64,000 bases of DNA from Paenibacillus_E oryzisoli_A (GCF_050467285.1 NZ_JBCMUN010000001.1:310001-374000); one strand, 5' to 3'. Numbered from the stretch's first letter, positions 16,459-26,400 are shown. Notes: generated by a model not told the origin, from the letters alone. Numbers and translations are program-made.

Positions 16459-17468
16459 TTGCGTTCATCATCCTTTCGGTCTGTGATCAGGTAGGGCATG
16501 GGATTGATTGGGACGCCATTCTTATGCACTTCATAATGAAGATGAGAACCGGTGCTCCGTCCGGTCGAACCGACAAGCCCGATCTGCTGTCCTTTCGATA
16601 CAGATTCTCCGCGTTTTACCAGCATTTTATTCATATGCATGTACTCCGTTTCCAGACCTTTGCTGTGTTCCACGATGATATGATTGCCGTGATCGTTGTC
16701 GAAGCCCGCTTCGATCACTTTGCCTGCGGCTGCGACATAGACTGGATCATTCATATCGCCGTCGAGATCGAGTCCAGTATGCATGGAGGGCTTGAGCGTA
16801 AAGGGATCGAGGCGAATGCCAAAACCGGAGGAAATCCGATGGTTAGCGATCGGCCAGAGCGTGGGCGTGATGCTGCGAATATACTCGACTTCTTTAATTT
16901 TGGCTTCGGACGCTTTGAGATGCTCCAGCAGGCCATTAATGTCGCTGACGAGGGAGGATAACCCGTCCTTTGTCTCGCCGACCAGGGCAAATACTTCGTC
17001 GGAGGTCACAGGGGTGTCGCTGCCGCCGATATCGAGGCGTTTGGAGGCGGTGGGCGAGGGGCTGCCTGCCGTTTTTTTGCTTGTCCCGTTTGCGCCTTCC
17101 GGCTCGGCCATCAGCTCGATGACATGGTCCAACTGCTTGATTTCCTCCAGCGTATCTTTAAAATCGTTCGCTTGCCGGCTGAGCGTAATTAAATCGGTCT
17201 GGAGCTTTTCAAGCTCGCCGTTTTTTTGCGTGAGTTGCTCGGTGAATTGGCGATCATGCCCGTCGAGTTCGGCTTGCATATTGAGCTTGGTCTGATCTGA
17301 AGTCGTATGCATCACATAGATCGTGATCACGAACCCCGTCAGTACCAGCAGCAGCAGGCTGGGTACGATAATGAGCATGCTATGCGGGAGTTTGAATCGT
17401 ACCGTACGGCGGTGAGCCCCAGGAATAATCATCAGGGTCAGTTCTTTTTTGGCCCATATGAATTTCAA
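16455..17468 (-). CDS. Membrane-anchored M23 (LytM) peptidase (copy 1)
   Basis: A 337-residue cell-wall endopeptidase or scaffold. It has a short cytosolic N-terminus, one membrane helix (about residues 30-55), a coiled-coil stretch (about 65-115), a linker, and a C-terminal M23 domain. The zinc ligands are visible: HTGLDLD (about residue 246) and HLHYEV (about residue 318). The start is TTG at 17468 with GGATGAGG upstream; the paralogue at 37041-38057 aligns from the same residue with an ATG. It is translationally coupled to bactofilin copy 1. It probably cleaves or binds peptidoglycan cross-links at sites set by bactofilin. Confidence 0.92.
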   Translation of the reverse strand: MKFIWAKKELTLMIIPGAHRRTVRFKLPHSMLIIVPSLLLLVLTGFVITIYVMHTTSDQTKLNMQAELDGHDRQFTEQLTQKNGELEKLQTDLITLSRQANDFKDTLEEIKQLDHVIELMAEPEGANGTSKKTAGSPSPTASKRLDIGGSDTPVTSDEVFALVGETKDGLSSLVSDINGLLEHLKASEAKIKEVEYIRSITPTLWPIANHRISSGFGIRLDPFTLKPSMHTGLDLDGDMNDPVYVAAAGKVIEAGFDNDHGNHIIVEHSKGLETEYMHMNKMLVKRGESVSKGQQIGLVGSTGRSTGSHLHYEVHKNGVPINPMPYLITDRKDDERK

Positions 17469-17660
17469 AAGTCCTCATCCTTTCCGTTAGAGTAGCGCGG
17501 CCCCCTTTCTGATTTTGATTGTATTCGTCAAAAGAGGGAGTCATGCTATTTATTTTTTGAAGATTGGAGAAAATGGTAGGGTGAGAGACGTCAACTTTTA
17601 TGGGAAAAGTACCGTCTATGTAGTACAGAAGTGGATTTCAGGGAAGGAAGGGACTTACTT

Positions 17661-18863
17661 ATGAGAATAAAAAAATCGCTAATGCTCTTGTCGCTCGCTG
17701 CGCTTGTTGTGTTCCCGGGCTGCAAATCTTCGGGCTCGGCTAGTGAAACATCGGTGCCTGCATCTACGACACCGGCGCCTGTGGAGAGCAGCACGCCGAC
17801 AACGACGGCGACACCAGCACCAACGCCAACCAGCAGTCCACCGCCAGCATCACAGGGAACATCGGCTTCCGTTGCCATGAAAAAAGTAACGGCAGCTCGG
17901 CTCGCAGACCCGAAGGCCGGCTGGATTGGCGGCGACGGCTGGCTAGCGCACACCGATAATGGAGGGACTGACTGGAAGGTTCAGTACACCGGGAAGGGGA
18001 CGATCTCGCAAATTTTTGCGTTGAACGGGCAGGAAGCCTGGGCAGTCCAAGGCGACAGCAACAATTTGCTGGCGACAACCGATGGGGGCAAAAGCTGGAG
18101 CGCCACTGGCGGGCATTTGCCAAGCAGCGCGTTTTTGCATTTTGTTTCAAAGCAGGAGGCGTTCAGCGGCAATGCGCAGACGAAGGACGGGGGTAAAACC
18201 TGGACGACACTGGCCGTCCCGGAAGGCATCTCAGGCGACAGCTATTTCCATGATGCGAAGAACGGCTGGGCCGCCCGGCAAAAAGGCTCTAACATCGAGG
18301 TGCTGCGCACCCAAGATGGCGGCCAGCACTGGAGCACCGTCATGACCAACCCGACGGTCGCCTCCGTTACGGGCACGACCATCCGTTCCGCCGGAGCGGA
18401 CGATGCCTGGGTAGCGTTCATTGGCGAGTCCGGCATGACGCAAACGTCGTATTCGCTCTTCCACACACGCGATGGCGGTAAAAACTGGCAAGCCGTACTG
18501 GTGAACAGTACGGCCGGAGGCGGCCCGGCGCCTGGCTTCCCGATGGAGGCGGGCACCGGACCGAAGAACGCCGGCTCGAAGCCCGGCCCGCTCTACGTCG
18601 CCAGCCCCGACGTCGCGTTCATGGCTGGCCTGTGCCCGGCCTGCGACAAACCCGTCACCGTCGGCTCCACGACCGACGGCGGCAAAACCTGGGTGAACGG
18701 CAAGCAGTCGTTCACCGGCTACGGCGATCCGCTGCTCGCGATCGCCGACGGCAAACAGGGCTGGCTCATTACGAATGATAATGAGCAGCCCAGCGTTATG
18801 TACACCACCAGCGACGGTGGTGTGACGTGGAAATCGGTGCATACGTTCGATGCACCGAAATAA
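17661..18863 (+). CDS. Lipoprotein with Asp-box (BNR/YCF48-like) repeats
   Basis: A 400-residue exported lipoprotein. The signal peptide ends in lipobox FPGC (Cys about residue 19), followed by a Thr/Ser/Pro-rich linker of ~50 residues. The body has at least six Asp-box motifs of type DGGxxW (TDGGKSW, KDGGKTW, QDGGQHW, RDGGKNW, TDGGKTW, SDGGVTW), which build a seven-bladed beta-propeller as in YCF48 or sialidase-like proteins. No catalytic sialidase residues are recognised, so a binding or scaffold role is more likely. The ATG at 17661 follows GGAAGG. It diverges from the M23 peptidase gene. Confidence 0.85.
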   Translation: MRIKKSLMLLSLAALVVFPGCKSSGSASETSVPASTTPAPVESSTPTTTATPAPTPTSSPPPASQGTSASVAMKKVTAARLADPKAGWIGGDGWLAHTDNGGTDWKVQYTGKGTISQIFALNGQEAWAVQGDSNNLLATTDGGKSWSATGGHLPSSAFLHFVSKQEAFSGNAQTKDGGKTWTTLAVPEGISGDSYFHDAKNGWAARQKGSNIEVLRTQDGGQHWSTVMTNPTVASVTGTTIRSAGADDAWVAFIGESGMTQTSYSLFHTRDGGKNWQAVLVNSTAGGGPAPGFPMEAGTGPKNAGSKPGPLYVASPDVAFMAGLCPACDKPVTVGSTTDGGKTWVNGKQSFTGYGDPLLAIADGKQGWLITNDNEQPSVMYTTSDGGVTWKSVHTFDAPK

Positions 18864-18867
18864 GGTT

Positions 18868-18900
18868 CACGCCCCCGCTTGCAGGTGGGGGCGTTTTTTT
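18868..18900 (+). terminator. Terminator after the Asp-box lipoprotein gene
   Basis: CGCCCCC and GGGGGCG arms around a short loop, followed by seven T, directly after the stop codon. Confidence 0.85.
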
Positions 18901-18989
18901 ATGGCCGCGGCAGCTGCCGGGCAGGCTGCCGCGGCGCCTGCTGCGCTAGCGCTATCACCTGAACGAAGGGGATAGTACCCCTAATCTGA

Positions 18990-19250
18990 TTAGTCCTCGA
19001 ATAGCAGGGACTGACTATCGAACTGCTGCCCACTTAAGCAGGCCCATCCCCTCTTAACGGAGCTAATTTCCCGATTTGAGGCGAGCTAAAGGGGGCCCGC
19101 CCCTCTTAGCAGTCCGAATTTCGTGCCAAATCGACGATTTCGCCGTAGTTAAGCAGGCCCAAGCCCTCTTAACAGAGCTATTTTTGCGATTTGGGGCCAG
19201 CTAAAGAGGTCTAGCCCCACTTAGCATTTCGCATATCGCGCAACCGGCCA
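18990..19250 (-). repeat. Family A 115-bp repeats, two diverged copies
   Basis: The phrase TTAAGCAGGCCC starts at 19034 and again at 19149, a period of 115 bp. Read on the minus strand, the copy ends as GTTAAGAGGG, then GGGCC, then TACGGCGAAATC, matching the four units at 34838-35295. The period also matches (112-115 bp there). Confidence 0.7.
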
Positions 19251-19311
19251 GTTTCACCCTGGTCTAGTGTATCCAACGTTCCCTTCAGCACTCCACGTGC
19301 TCGGCAGCCAG

Positions 19312-19515
19312 AAAAATAGAAGTAGCAAACCACTCTTATTTCTGCCATACCACGACTTTCTAGCCATTTAAGAGTGGTCGCATACGCTTACATCGGCTGA
19401 AATCACGCAAACCCGCCGCCAAACAGCAAAATAGAGGTGGTTTGCCACCCCTAATTCTGCCCAATTCTTCATTCAAATCCGAATAAGAGCGGTCTACCAC
19501 GCTTATTTTTCTCAC
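19312..19515. repeat. Family B small palindromic repeats
   Basis: Three short near-palindromes with the pattern AATAGA(A/G)GTGGT...CCAC(C/T)CTTATT, starting near 19315, 19430 and 19482. Closely related units (for example ATAAGAGCGGTTTACCACGC) occur at 35362-35558. Each could fold as a small hairpin of the REP/MITE kind. Confidence 0.6.
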
Positions 19516-19568
19516 ACCCTCCCTCGCGGCCTATCAAGCGCATCAAGCATGCATACTGTCTCTGCACG

Positions 19569-19801
19569 ACTCACGCCACCACCCCACGCAACAACAACCC
19601 CGCAGCTACTCTCTACGTTCCACACTCTGTCCGCCCGACTCACGCCACCACCCCACGCAACAACAAACCCGCTAGCTACTTCTCCTACATTCCCACACAC
19701 TATCCAAGCGCAATTCACGCCACCATTCCCACGCAACAAACAAACCCGCTAGCTACTCTCCTACATCCCCACGTCCCTGTCCCCGCACAATTCGTGCCAC
19801 T
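19569..19801. repeat. C-rich tandem repeat, about 3.2 copies
   Basis: Units beginning ACTCACGCCACC at 19569 and 19638, ATTCACGCCACC at 19713, and a partial ATTCGTGCCAC at 19790, giving periods of 69, 75 and 77 bp. Shared inner words are CCACGCAACAA and CCGCTAGCTACT. Short frames across it on both strands are repeat artefacts. Confidence 0.8.
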
Positions 19802-19803
19802 AT

Positions 19804-20328
19804 CTACACCTTCCCAGTCCCGCCACCATTGGGATCGCCATTGCCGCCTCCGCCGTTCCCATTCCCGTCAGCCCCGTTCCCCGACGACTTCCCGTTGAAG
19901 AATGTCGTCGTCAAATCGCGCAGCTTCTCCATAAACTTGCCGTAACCGTAGCCGGTCAGGAACGCGAGAGAGATCCGAGCGGACGAGGAGTCGTCCACTT
20001 GCAGCAGCATGATGCCGCTCTCGAACAAGATGATCGTGATGATGGCGGAGCCGAAGCAGAGGACGGGCCGCATTAGATACCAGTACACCCACTGCGTGGT
20101 CAGGGCTTCGTAATGCTCGTGGAACATGCGCAGTCCATACAGCGTGCCGCCGAGTGCACCGGCGAAGCCGAAACAGGCATAGTCGTGGTATTGCGCCATA
20201 TTGATCCCCAGAAATTTGCCTTGCGGCGCATTGCTGCCGAGCACGGCCATCATCCAGAGGCTGCCGATGAACCAGACGAGCAAATAAACAAAAATCGCCT
20301 GCTTTCCGAAACGATGAAGTGGATTCAT
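19804..20328 (-). CDS. Small membrane protein with Gly/Asn-rich tail
   Basis: A 174-residue protein not recognised as a known family. Three hydrophobic segments are visible (about residues 10-32, 49-70 and 86-112). The last ~30 residues are a Gly/Asn-rich, low-complexity tail (GNGNGGGGNGDPNGGG). The frame is open further upstream, but that part runs through a strong terminator, so the ATG at 20328 is preferred; GTAAGGGCGG lies about 12 bases before it. It follows the glycosyltransferase gene on the same strand but is separated from it by that terminator. Only a membrane location can be inferred. Confidence 0.55.
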   Translation of the reverse strand: MNPLHRFGKQAIFVYLLVWFIGSLWMMAVLGSNAPQGKFLGINMAQYHDYACFGFAGALGGTLYGLRMFHEHYEALTTQWVYWYLMRPVLCFGSAIITIILFESGIMLLQVDDSSSARISLAFLTGYGYGKFMEKLRDLTTTFFNGKSSGNGADGNGNGGGGNGDPNGGGTGKV

Positions 20329-20331
20329 ATC

Positions 20332-20384
20332 AAAAAACACCGCCCTTACACCGTGGTTATTACCAGTGTATGAGCGGTGTTTTT
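20332..20384 (-). terminator. Terminator after the glycosyltransferase gene
   Basis: On the minus strand AAAAACACCGC and GCGGTGTTTTTT form the outer arms. Inner TACAC and GTGTA segments extend the stem. The T run follows in the minus direction, so it ends the glycosyltransferase transcript within its final codons. Confidence 0.75.
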
Positions 20385-21547
20385 GAAGATGCGTGAAGAT
20401 ACGCACGCTTGTCTGTTAACGCGAGGTAGTCCTTGATCGCTTCGGCGCAGCTTTTGCTGTCCAGCGCTTGCTGCTTGCGGATGCTGGAGCGGCGTTCTGC
20501 CAGCTCGGGATACTGCTCCATCAGCAGCTTGAACCAGTGATCGATCATGTCGAGGGACGTAATCCGCTGACCGAAGCCGAGCTCCTGGAAGTAGTCGCAG
20601 TTCCTCTCCTCCTGTCCGGGGATCGGGCTGTAGAACAGCATCGGGATTCCTTTGGCGATCGCCTCGGTGCACGTCATGCCACCTGGCTTGGTGATCAGCA
20701 GATCGGAGATATCCATCAGCTTGCTAATCTCGTGTGTGTACCCGATCAAATGGACGTTCGGCTGCCGGAACGCCTCCTCCATGAGCAGCTGCTGCCGCGC
20801 TTTTTCATTGGTCCCTAAGCAGATCAACAATTGAATGTCTTTGCTCCAGTTGGCAAGGTGGGTGAGGAGCTCTTCTTTTTCTTCTTTTTTGAAAATGCCC
20901 CAGCCACCGCCCATGACCATCACTGTAGGCATCGCTTTTAAGCCGAATTCTTGGCGAATCAGCTCTTTGCTGTAGTTCAGACGAAAATCTGGATGAACCG
21001 GAATGCCGGTGACTTCAATACGGGACTCGGCCACGCCGCGATCGAGCAGATTGTCCCGCACAGGCGGAGTGGAGACCAAATATTTATCGACGGCCGGATT
21101 GATCCAGGTGCCATGCACATCGTAGTCCGTAATGACGGTAAACAGGGGCACATCCAGCCCCGCACGCTTTAACCGGGAAACGATAATACTCGGAAAAGGG
21201 TGCGTGCACACGATCAGATCAGGCCGAAGCTGCTGGATGATTGCCTTGGAACGCGCGTAGAACATGCGGTGCAGCACCAGGCCGGCGAGGCTGTTCAGCG
21301 ATTTTTTATACTGATTTCGATACAGAACGCCATAGAGCTTGGGCTGCAGCGTCACCGTGCGGCGATAAGCGGAAAAGACCCAGGGCGCGAGCGTCGGATG
21401 CAAAAAAGCCCCCAGCTCCAGCACACGGGTGATCAGTTCGGGCGATGACTGGCGAAGCTGCGCGGCGAGCGCGTGAGCCGCTTGTGTGTGCCCTTTTCCA
21501 AAGCCTTCGGATAAGATCAAAATCCTCTTTTTACGCAAAGAACTCAC
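20360..21547 (-). CDS. MGDG-synthase-like glycosyltransferase (family GT28)
   Basis: A 395-residue glycosyltransferase of the MurG/UgtP group. The N-terminal acceptor domain opens with RILILSEGFGKGHTQAAHAL (the glycine loop of MGDG synthases, residues 8-27). The C-terminal nucleotide-sugar domain shows MVMGGGWG (about residue 208) and the donor motif SDLLITKPGGMTCTEAIAKG (about 278-297). Family members transfer glucose or galactose from UDP-sugar to diacylglycerol on the cytosolic membrane face, making glycolipid and the lipoteichoic acid anchor. The exact sugar is not readable. It lies 37 bp after thymidine kinase on the same strand. Confidence 0.9.
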   Translation of the reverse strand: MSSLRKKRILILSEGFGKGHTQAAHALAAQLRQSSPELITRVLELGAFLHPTLAPWVFSAYRRTVTLQPKLYGVLYRNQYKKSLNSLAGLVLHRMFYARSKAIIQQLRPDLIVCTHPFPSIIVSRLKRAGLDVPLFTVITDYDVHGTWINPAVDKYLVSTPPVRDNLLDRGVAESRIEVTGIPVHPDFRLNYSKELIRQEFGLKAMPTVMVMGGGWGIFKKEEKEELLTHLANWSKDIQLLICLGTNEKARQQLLMEEAFRQPNVHLIGYTHEISKLMDISDLLITKPGGMTCTEAIAKGIPMLFYSPIPGQEERNCDYFQELGFGQRITSLDMIDHWFKLLMEQYPELAERRSSIRKQQALDSKSCAEAIKDYLALTDKRAYLHASSKTPLIHW

Positions 21548-21584
21548 CTTTCTTGGCTGGCCAATGGAGACCTGCCGCGTTTAC

Positions 21585-22163
21585 TCATTTGTGTACAGCG
21601 TTTTTCCGCTTCGCGGCGTAGCATTTGCGGCACACCGGGACGTAGCTTTCGTTGCCGCCAATTTGAATCTGCTCCCCGTGGAAACTCGGTTCCCCGTCCT
21701 TGCAGCGCATATTCATGATCGCCTTTTTGTCGCAGTACCAGCAGACTGTTTTGATTTCTTCGATCGTGTCTGCCGCGGCCAACAGCGCATTGCTGCCTTC
21801 AAACAGCTGTCCCATAAAATCCGCGCGAAGCCCATAGGCGATCACCGGAATATCCAGCTCGTCGACAATGCCGATCAATACGGCAATTTGCTCTTTATTC
21901 AAAAACTGCGCTTCGTCCACTAAAATGCAGTTCGGTCGTTCCCTCTCTGCAAGCGCCCGCATATCGAGCTGGCCGTCTACGGCTATCGCCGCTTTGTCCA
22001 TGCCGATGCGGGACGTCACTTTGCCGACGCCGAAACGGTCATCGACGACGGAGGTGAGGAGGAGAACTTTTTTGCCTTGTTCCTCATAATTATGCGCGAC
22101 ACGCAGCACCTCGATGGATTTCCCGCTGTTCATCGTGCCGTATCGAAAATACAATTTTGCCAA
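21585..22163 (-). CDS. tdk: Thymidine kinase, type II
   Basis: A 192-residue salvage enzyme that phosphorylates thymidine with ATP. The P-loop GTMNSGKS is at residues 9-16, the catalytic Glu84 lies in VDEAQF, and the structural zinc is held by CWYC (about 142-145) and CRKC (about 179-182). The length is typical for bacterial TK (about 190-200). A GAGAGGA site precedes the ATG. It lies between an HD hydrolase gene and the glycosyltransferase on the same strand with small gaps, so the three may be cotranscribed. Confidence 0.95.
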   Translation of the reverse strand: MAKLYFRYGTMNSGKSIEVLRVAHNYEEQGKKVLLLTSVVDDRFGVGKVTSRIGMDKAAIAVDGQLDMRALAERERPNCILVDEAQFLNKEQIAVLIGIVDELDIPVIAYGLRADFMGQLFEGSNALLAAADTIEEIKTVCWYCDKKAIMNMRCKDGEPSFHGEQIQIGGNESYVPVCRKCYAAKRKNAVHK

Positions 22164-22208
22164 GCTAAGCCAGTCCTCTCCTAGATGGGAATACGGGATA
22201 TACGTGCA

Positions 22209-23192
22209 TTAAGCGATAATGAAAAAGTAGGTGCCTGCCAGGCTCTCCAGTTCAGCCAGCTTGACCGCGACTTGAAAGCTTGCCTCGGCGGCAGGTTTTT
22301 CCCGCAGCAGGGGCTGTTTCTTCGGCACGCTGCTGAAGGAAGCCTCGATGCTTCCGAGCACCGGCTGGCTGCTAATCTGGATGCGGTGCGGTTCAAACAT
22401 CAGCACACGAATCGTTTCCTGCGCGGTGCCGTTGTGACTGTGCATGAGCGCATGCAGTAATTCATGATCCATCAGAAAAGGCAGATGCCGCTTCATCTCC
22501 GGCTGAGCTTCGCAGTGATGCGTGACGGCTTTGGCGAGCAAAGCGTCCATGGCGACATGCTGCGGCTCAAGCTGAAGGCGATGGCCTTCCACGATACAGT
22601 GGGCGAGCGCCGCCGCTGCCTCATCGTCTTGAGCCTCCAGCAAATGGCCGCGTAAACGAAGCTTGCGGATCAGCTCGGATGGCGGCTGGAGCTGTTTGCC
22701 GGCGCGGTACGTATCACGGAGATACGTATCCAGATGGTCGAGCCCGAGAATCGACGTAGGGTTCTTGAGCGGGCTTTCTTTTTTCAGAATATCTACAATA
22801 TGTGACGGTTTAAATCCGTAATTGGTTAAAATTTCAGCGACCTCGCCTTGCAGAATGAACTGCTCCGTATGCCGGTGATGGTTAAACCCGAGTGTACGCT
22901 CGATGGCATGGGAGAACGGCAAATGTCCAATATCGTGGACAATCGCTGCGATTCGCATGGGCAGGTCTTCCGGGCAAAAATGCGCTGTAAGCGACCACAC
23001 GCCTACGGTATGCTCTAACCGCGAGTGGGTGAGGGGTGTGCAAAGCGCAGCCGCACCGAAATGATGTAAAAATTGCAAGCGCCGCACCGGCTTGGAACGG
23101 AATAGGTCCATCTCAACCGGATGCGCCTCCGTCTGAAACTGATAGATCGGCTCCATGATCCTGCCGTTTCCAAAGGTGTGTTGAATACTCAA
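22209..23192 (-). CDS. HD-domain phosphohydrolase (dGTPase-like)
   Basis: A 327-residue HD-superfamily hydrolase. The metal-binding pattern is SRLEHTVGVW (about residues 57-66), IVHDIGHLPFSHAIE (about 88-102) and a distant GLDHLDTYLRDTYRAG (about 150-165), the arrangement of dGTPase-like and YwfO-type enzymes, which hydrolyse dNTPs or other nucleotides. The start is TTG at 23192 with a strong TAGGAGGA site nine bases upstream; the next ATG (codon 13) has none. It sits next to thymidine kinase, which fits a nucleotide-pool role, but the substrate is inferred. Confidence 0.85.
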   Translation of the reverse strand: MSIQHTFGNGRIMEPIYQFQTEAHPVEMDLFRSKPVRRLQFLHHFGAAALCTPLTHSRLEHTVGVWSLTAHFCPEDLPMRIAAIVHDIGHLPFSHAIERTLGFNHHRHTEQFILQGEVAEILTNYGFKPSHIVDILKKESPLKNPTSILGLDHLDTYLRDTYRAGKQLQPPSELIRKLRLRGHLLEAQDDEAAAALAHCIVEGHRLQLEPQHVAMDALLAKAVTHHCEAQPEMKRHLPFLMDHELLHALMHSHNGTAQETIRVLMFEPHRIQISSQPVLGSIEASFSSVPKKQPLLREKPAAEASFQVAVKLAELESLAGTYFFIIA

Positions 23193-23293
23193 ACAGAGAT
23201 CCTCCTACGCTGTAAAATCTGGTTGTAAGTTCGTGCGGGCGGTAATAGTTATCATAACATGAACTATAGAAGGTATGCTATCCTATGAGACCA

Positions 23294-23322
23294 TTGAAGA
23301 ATAGAATATCAGATGTTAATAT
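23294..23322 (+). promoter_or_regulatory. Possible sigma-A promoter for gltB
   Basis: TTGAAG (23294-23299) and TAATAT (23317-23322) with a 17-bp spacer, about 100 bp before gltB in an A/T-rich stretch. Each hexamer matches four of six consensus bases. Confidence 0.5.
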
Positions 23323-23423
23323 AAGATAAAATATTTCGAATATTTCCTCTACTTGCTTGCGGAGGTACAAAGGTAGCGGAAGTATGCCTGTTTCACCAAA
23401 CTGAGGGAGAAAGGTTGCGCTAC

Positions 23424-26400
23424 ATGAGGAGAAATGGATTACCGCCCAAACAAGGATTGTACGATCCGGGATATGAACACGACGCTTGCGGGATTGGCTT
23501 CGTGGCGAATATCAAGGGGATCAAATCGCATGCGATCGTCAAGCAGGCACTGAACGTGCTGTGCAATTTGGACCATCGCGGAGGTCAAGGCAGCGAACAA
23601 AATACGGGCGATGGAGCCGGCATTCTCATGCAAATTCCGGATGCTTATTTTCAGGAGGCCTGCACAGCAGACAATATCAAGCTGCCGCAAGCGGGACATT
23701 ACGGCGTAGGCATGGTGTATTTGCCGCAGAACCTGGAGGAGCGCCAAGCTTGTGAGAACACGATTGAACGCGTGGTGAGAGAAGAAGGGCAGCAGTTCCT
23801 GGGCTGGCGGACCGTGCCGACGAACAACAGCTCTTTGGGCGAATCGGCCAAGTCGGCTGAACCGTTTGTTCGACAAGTTTTTATCGGCCAGAGCGCGGAT
23901 GTGACAAACAATCTCGATTTTGAACGCAAATTGTACATCATTCGGAAGATTTCTGAAAACGCTGTCAAAAAAGATCAACCTTTGTCGCAATTTTACTATT
24001 CCAGTTTATCCAGCCGCACGATCGTGTATAAAGGCATGCTGACGCCGGAGCAAGTGGACGCTTATTACGTGGAGCTGCAGGACGAAAAAGTCGAGTCTGC
24101 GCTTGCGCTGGTACACTCCCGTTTCAGTACGAATACGTTCCCAAGCTGGGAGCGCGCGCATCCGTACCGCTACTTGATCCATAATGGCGAAATTAATACG
24201 CTGCGAGGCAATGTGAACTGGATGCATGCCCGCCAGGCGATGTGCGAGACGGAGCTTTTTGGGGACGATTGGAAAAGGATTCTTCCTGTGATCGACACCG
24301 ATGGTTCCGACTCGCAAATGTTCGATAATACGCTCGAGTTCCTCATGCTGTCCGGTCGTTCGCTGCCGCATGCGGCGATGATGATGGTGCCGGAGCCGTG
24401 GTCGAAGCACGAGGGCATGGACGACGAGAAAAAAGCGTTCTACGAATACCACAGCACGTTAATGGAACCGTGGGATGGTCCGGCGGCGATTGCGTTTACG
24501 GACGGTACGCAGATCGGGGCGATTCTGGATCGCAACGGGTTGCGGCCATCACGGTACTATGTGACCAAAGATGATCTAATTGTACTGGCGTCTGAAGTTG
24601 GCGTGCTGGACATCGAGCCGGAGCGCGTGCTGTACAAGGATCGGCTCAGACCGGGCCGCATGCTGCTCGTGGATACGGAAGCGGGCCGCATCGTGGCGGA
24701 TGATGAGATCAAAAGCAGTATCGCCAGCGAGCAGCCTTATCGCGAATGGTTGAATGAGCATCTGATTTCTCTGGAGGAGCTGGACGATGCGCCGTTTGCG
24801 CTTGGCTCCGATCTGGATACGCTGGGGCAGCGTCAACAAGCGTTTGGGTATACGTTTGAGCAATTGCGTAAAATTTTGGAACCGATGGCGAAAACAGGGG
24901 TTGATCCGATCGGCTCCATGGGCACGGATGCGCCGCTTGCGGTGCTGTCGAATCGTTCGCAGCTCTTATACAATTATTTTAAACAATTGTTCGCGCAGGT
25001 GACGAACCCGCCAATTGACGCGAACTTCGAGGAAATCATTACGGCGCAGGGCACGACGATCGGGCCGGAGCGCAATCTGATCAAGCCGGATCCGGCAAGC
25101 TGCCGTCAAATTCGGCTCGCGACGCCGTTCCTGACGAACGTCGAGCTGGCGAAGCTGCGCCATATTCAGCGAGATGGCTTCAAAACGGTGACGCTGTCGA
25201 CGCTCTTCACGGCTGCGGAAGGAGCCGCAGGCTTGGAGCAGGCGATGGCTGCGCTGAGCCAAGCGGCCGATGAGGCGATTGCGGACGGAGCGACGCTAAT
25301 TATTTTGTCCGACCGCGGCGTGGACAGTGCGAAAGCGCCGATTCCGGCCTTGCTGGCGACGTCGGGGCTGCATCACCACCTCATTCGCGAGGGCACGCGG
25401 ACGAAAATTGGCTTGTTGGTCGAGTCGGGCGAGCCGCGCGAGGTGCACCATTTTGCCCTGCTGCTCGGCTACGGTGCGGGTGCGATCAATCCGTATCTGG
25501 CGCTGGAAACGCTGGACGACATGATTCAGCGCAAGCAATTGGTCGGCGTTGATCACGAGAAGGCGACCTACAATTATATCAAGGCTGTCACGAAGGGCGT
25601 TGTCAAAGTACTGGCGAAAATGGGGATATCCACGATTCAAAGTTATCGGGGCGCTCAAATTTTCGAGGCGATCGGCCTCAACCAGGAACTTGTCGACAAG
25701 TACTTCACGTGGACGTACACGCCGGTCGGCGGCATCGGCCTGGATGTGATCGCGCAGGAAGCGGTGCTGCGTCATCAGCGCGCATTCTCCCCGCAAGAAG
25801 GGCGCGATCCTGTGCTCGACGCGGGCGGCGACTTGCAGTGGCGGCGTGATGGGGAAGAGCATCTGTATACGCCGGAAACGGTCCATGCCCTGCAGACCGC
25901 CGTGCGGACGAACAATTACGGCATGTACAAAAGCTTTGCGAAGCTCATCCTTCGCGAAGATGAGAAATATATGGCCTTGCGCGGGCTGCTGAGCTTCAAA
26001 GAAGGCCGCCAACCGATTCCGATCGAGGAAGTCGAACCGGTCGAGGCGATCTGGCGGCGCTTTAAGACGGGAGCCATGTCCTACGGCTCCATTTCCAAAG
26101 AAGCGCACGAAACCATCGCGATCGCGATGAACCGCATCGGCGGCAAAAGCAATACCGGCGAAGGCGGCGAGCATCCGGAGCGCTTCACGCCGGACGAGAA
26201 CGGCGATCTTCGCCGCAGTGCCATTAAGCAGGTGGCGTCCGGCCGCTTCGGGGTCACAAGCCACTATCTCGTCAATGCTGACGAGATTCAGATCAAAATG
26301 GCGCAGGGCGCCAAGCCCGGCGAGGGCGGCCAGCTGCCAGGGTCCAAAGTGTACCCTTGGGTGGCCGAGGTGCGCGGGGTTACACCAGGCGTCGGACTGA

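Larger units (their letters stand above)
18901..19803. other. Repeat-rich intergenic gap (locus 1)
   Basis: About 900 bp without a credible gene. It carries, in order, two diverged copies of the 115-bp repeat family (minus orientation), three small palindromic repeats of the AAGAGCGGT type, and a C-rich tandem array of 69-77-bp units. The same first two families recur at 34.8-35.6 kb. Confidence 0.75.

Noticed and set aside
19512..19752. Short frames on both strands over the C-rich tandem repeat
   Set aside because: They exist because the repeat has no stops in some frames; translations are simple repeats and there is no ribosome site.
23193..23414. Riboswitch or GltC operator before gltB
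   Set aside because: No known riboswitch core or GltC-type dyad was found; only a modest promoter was seen.
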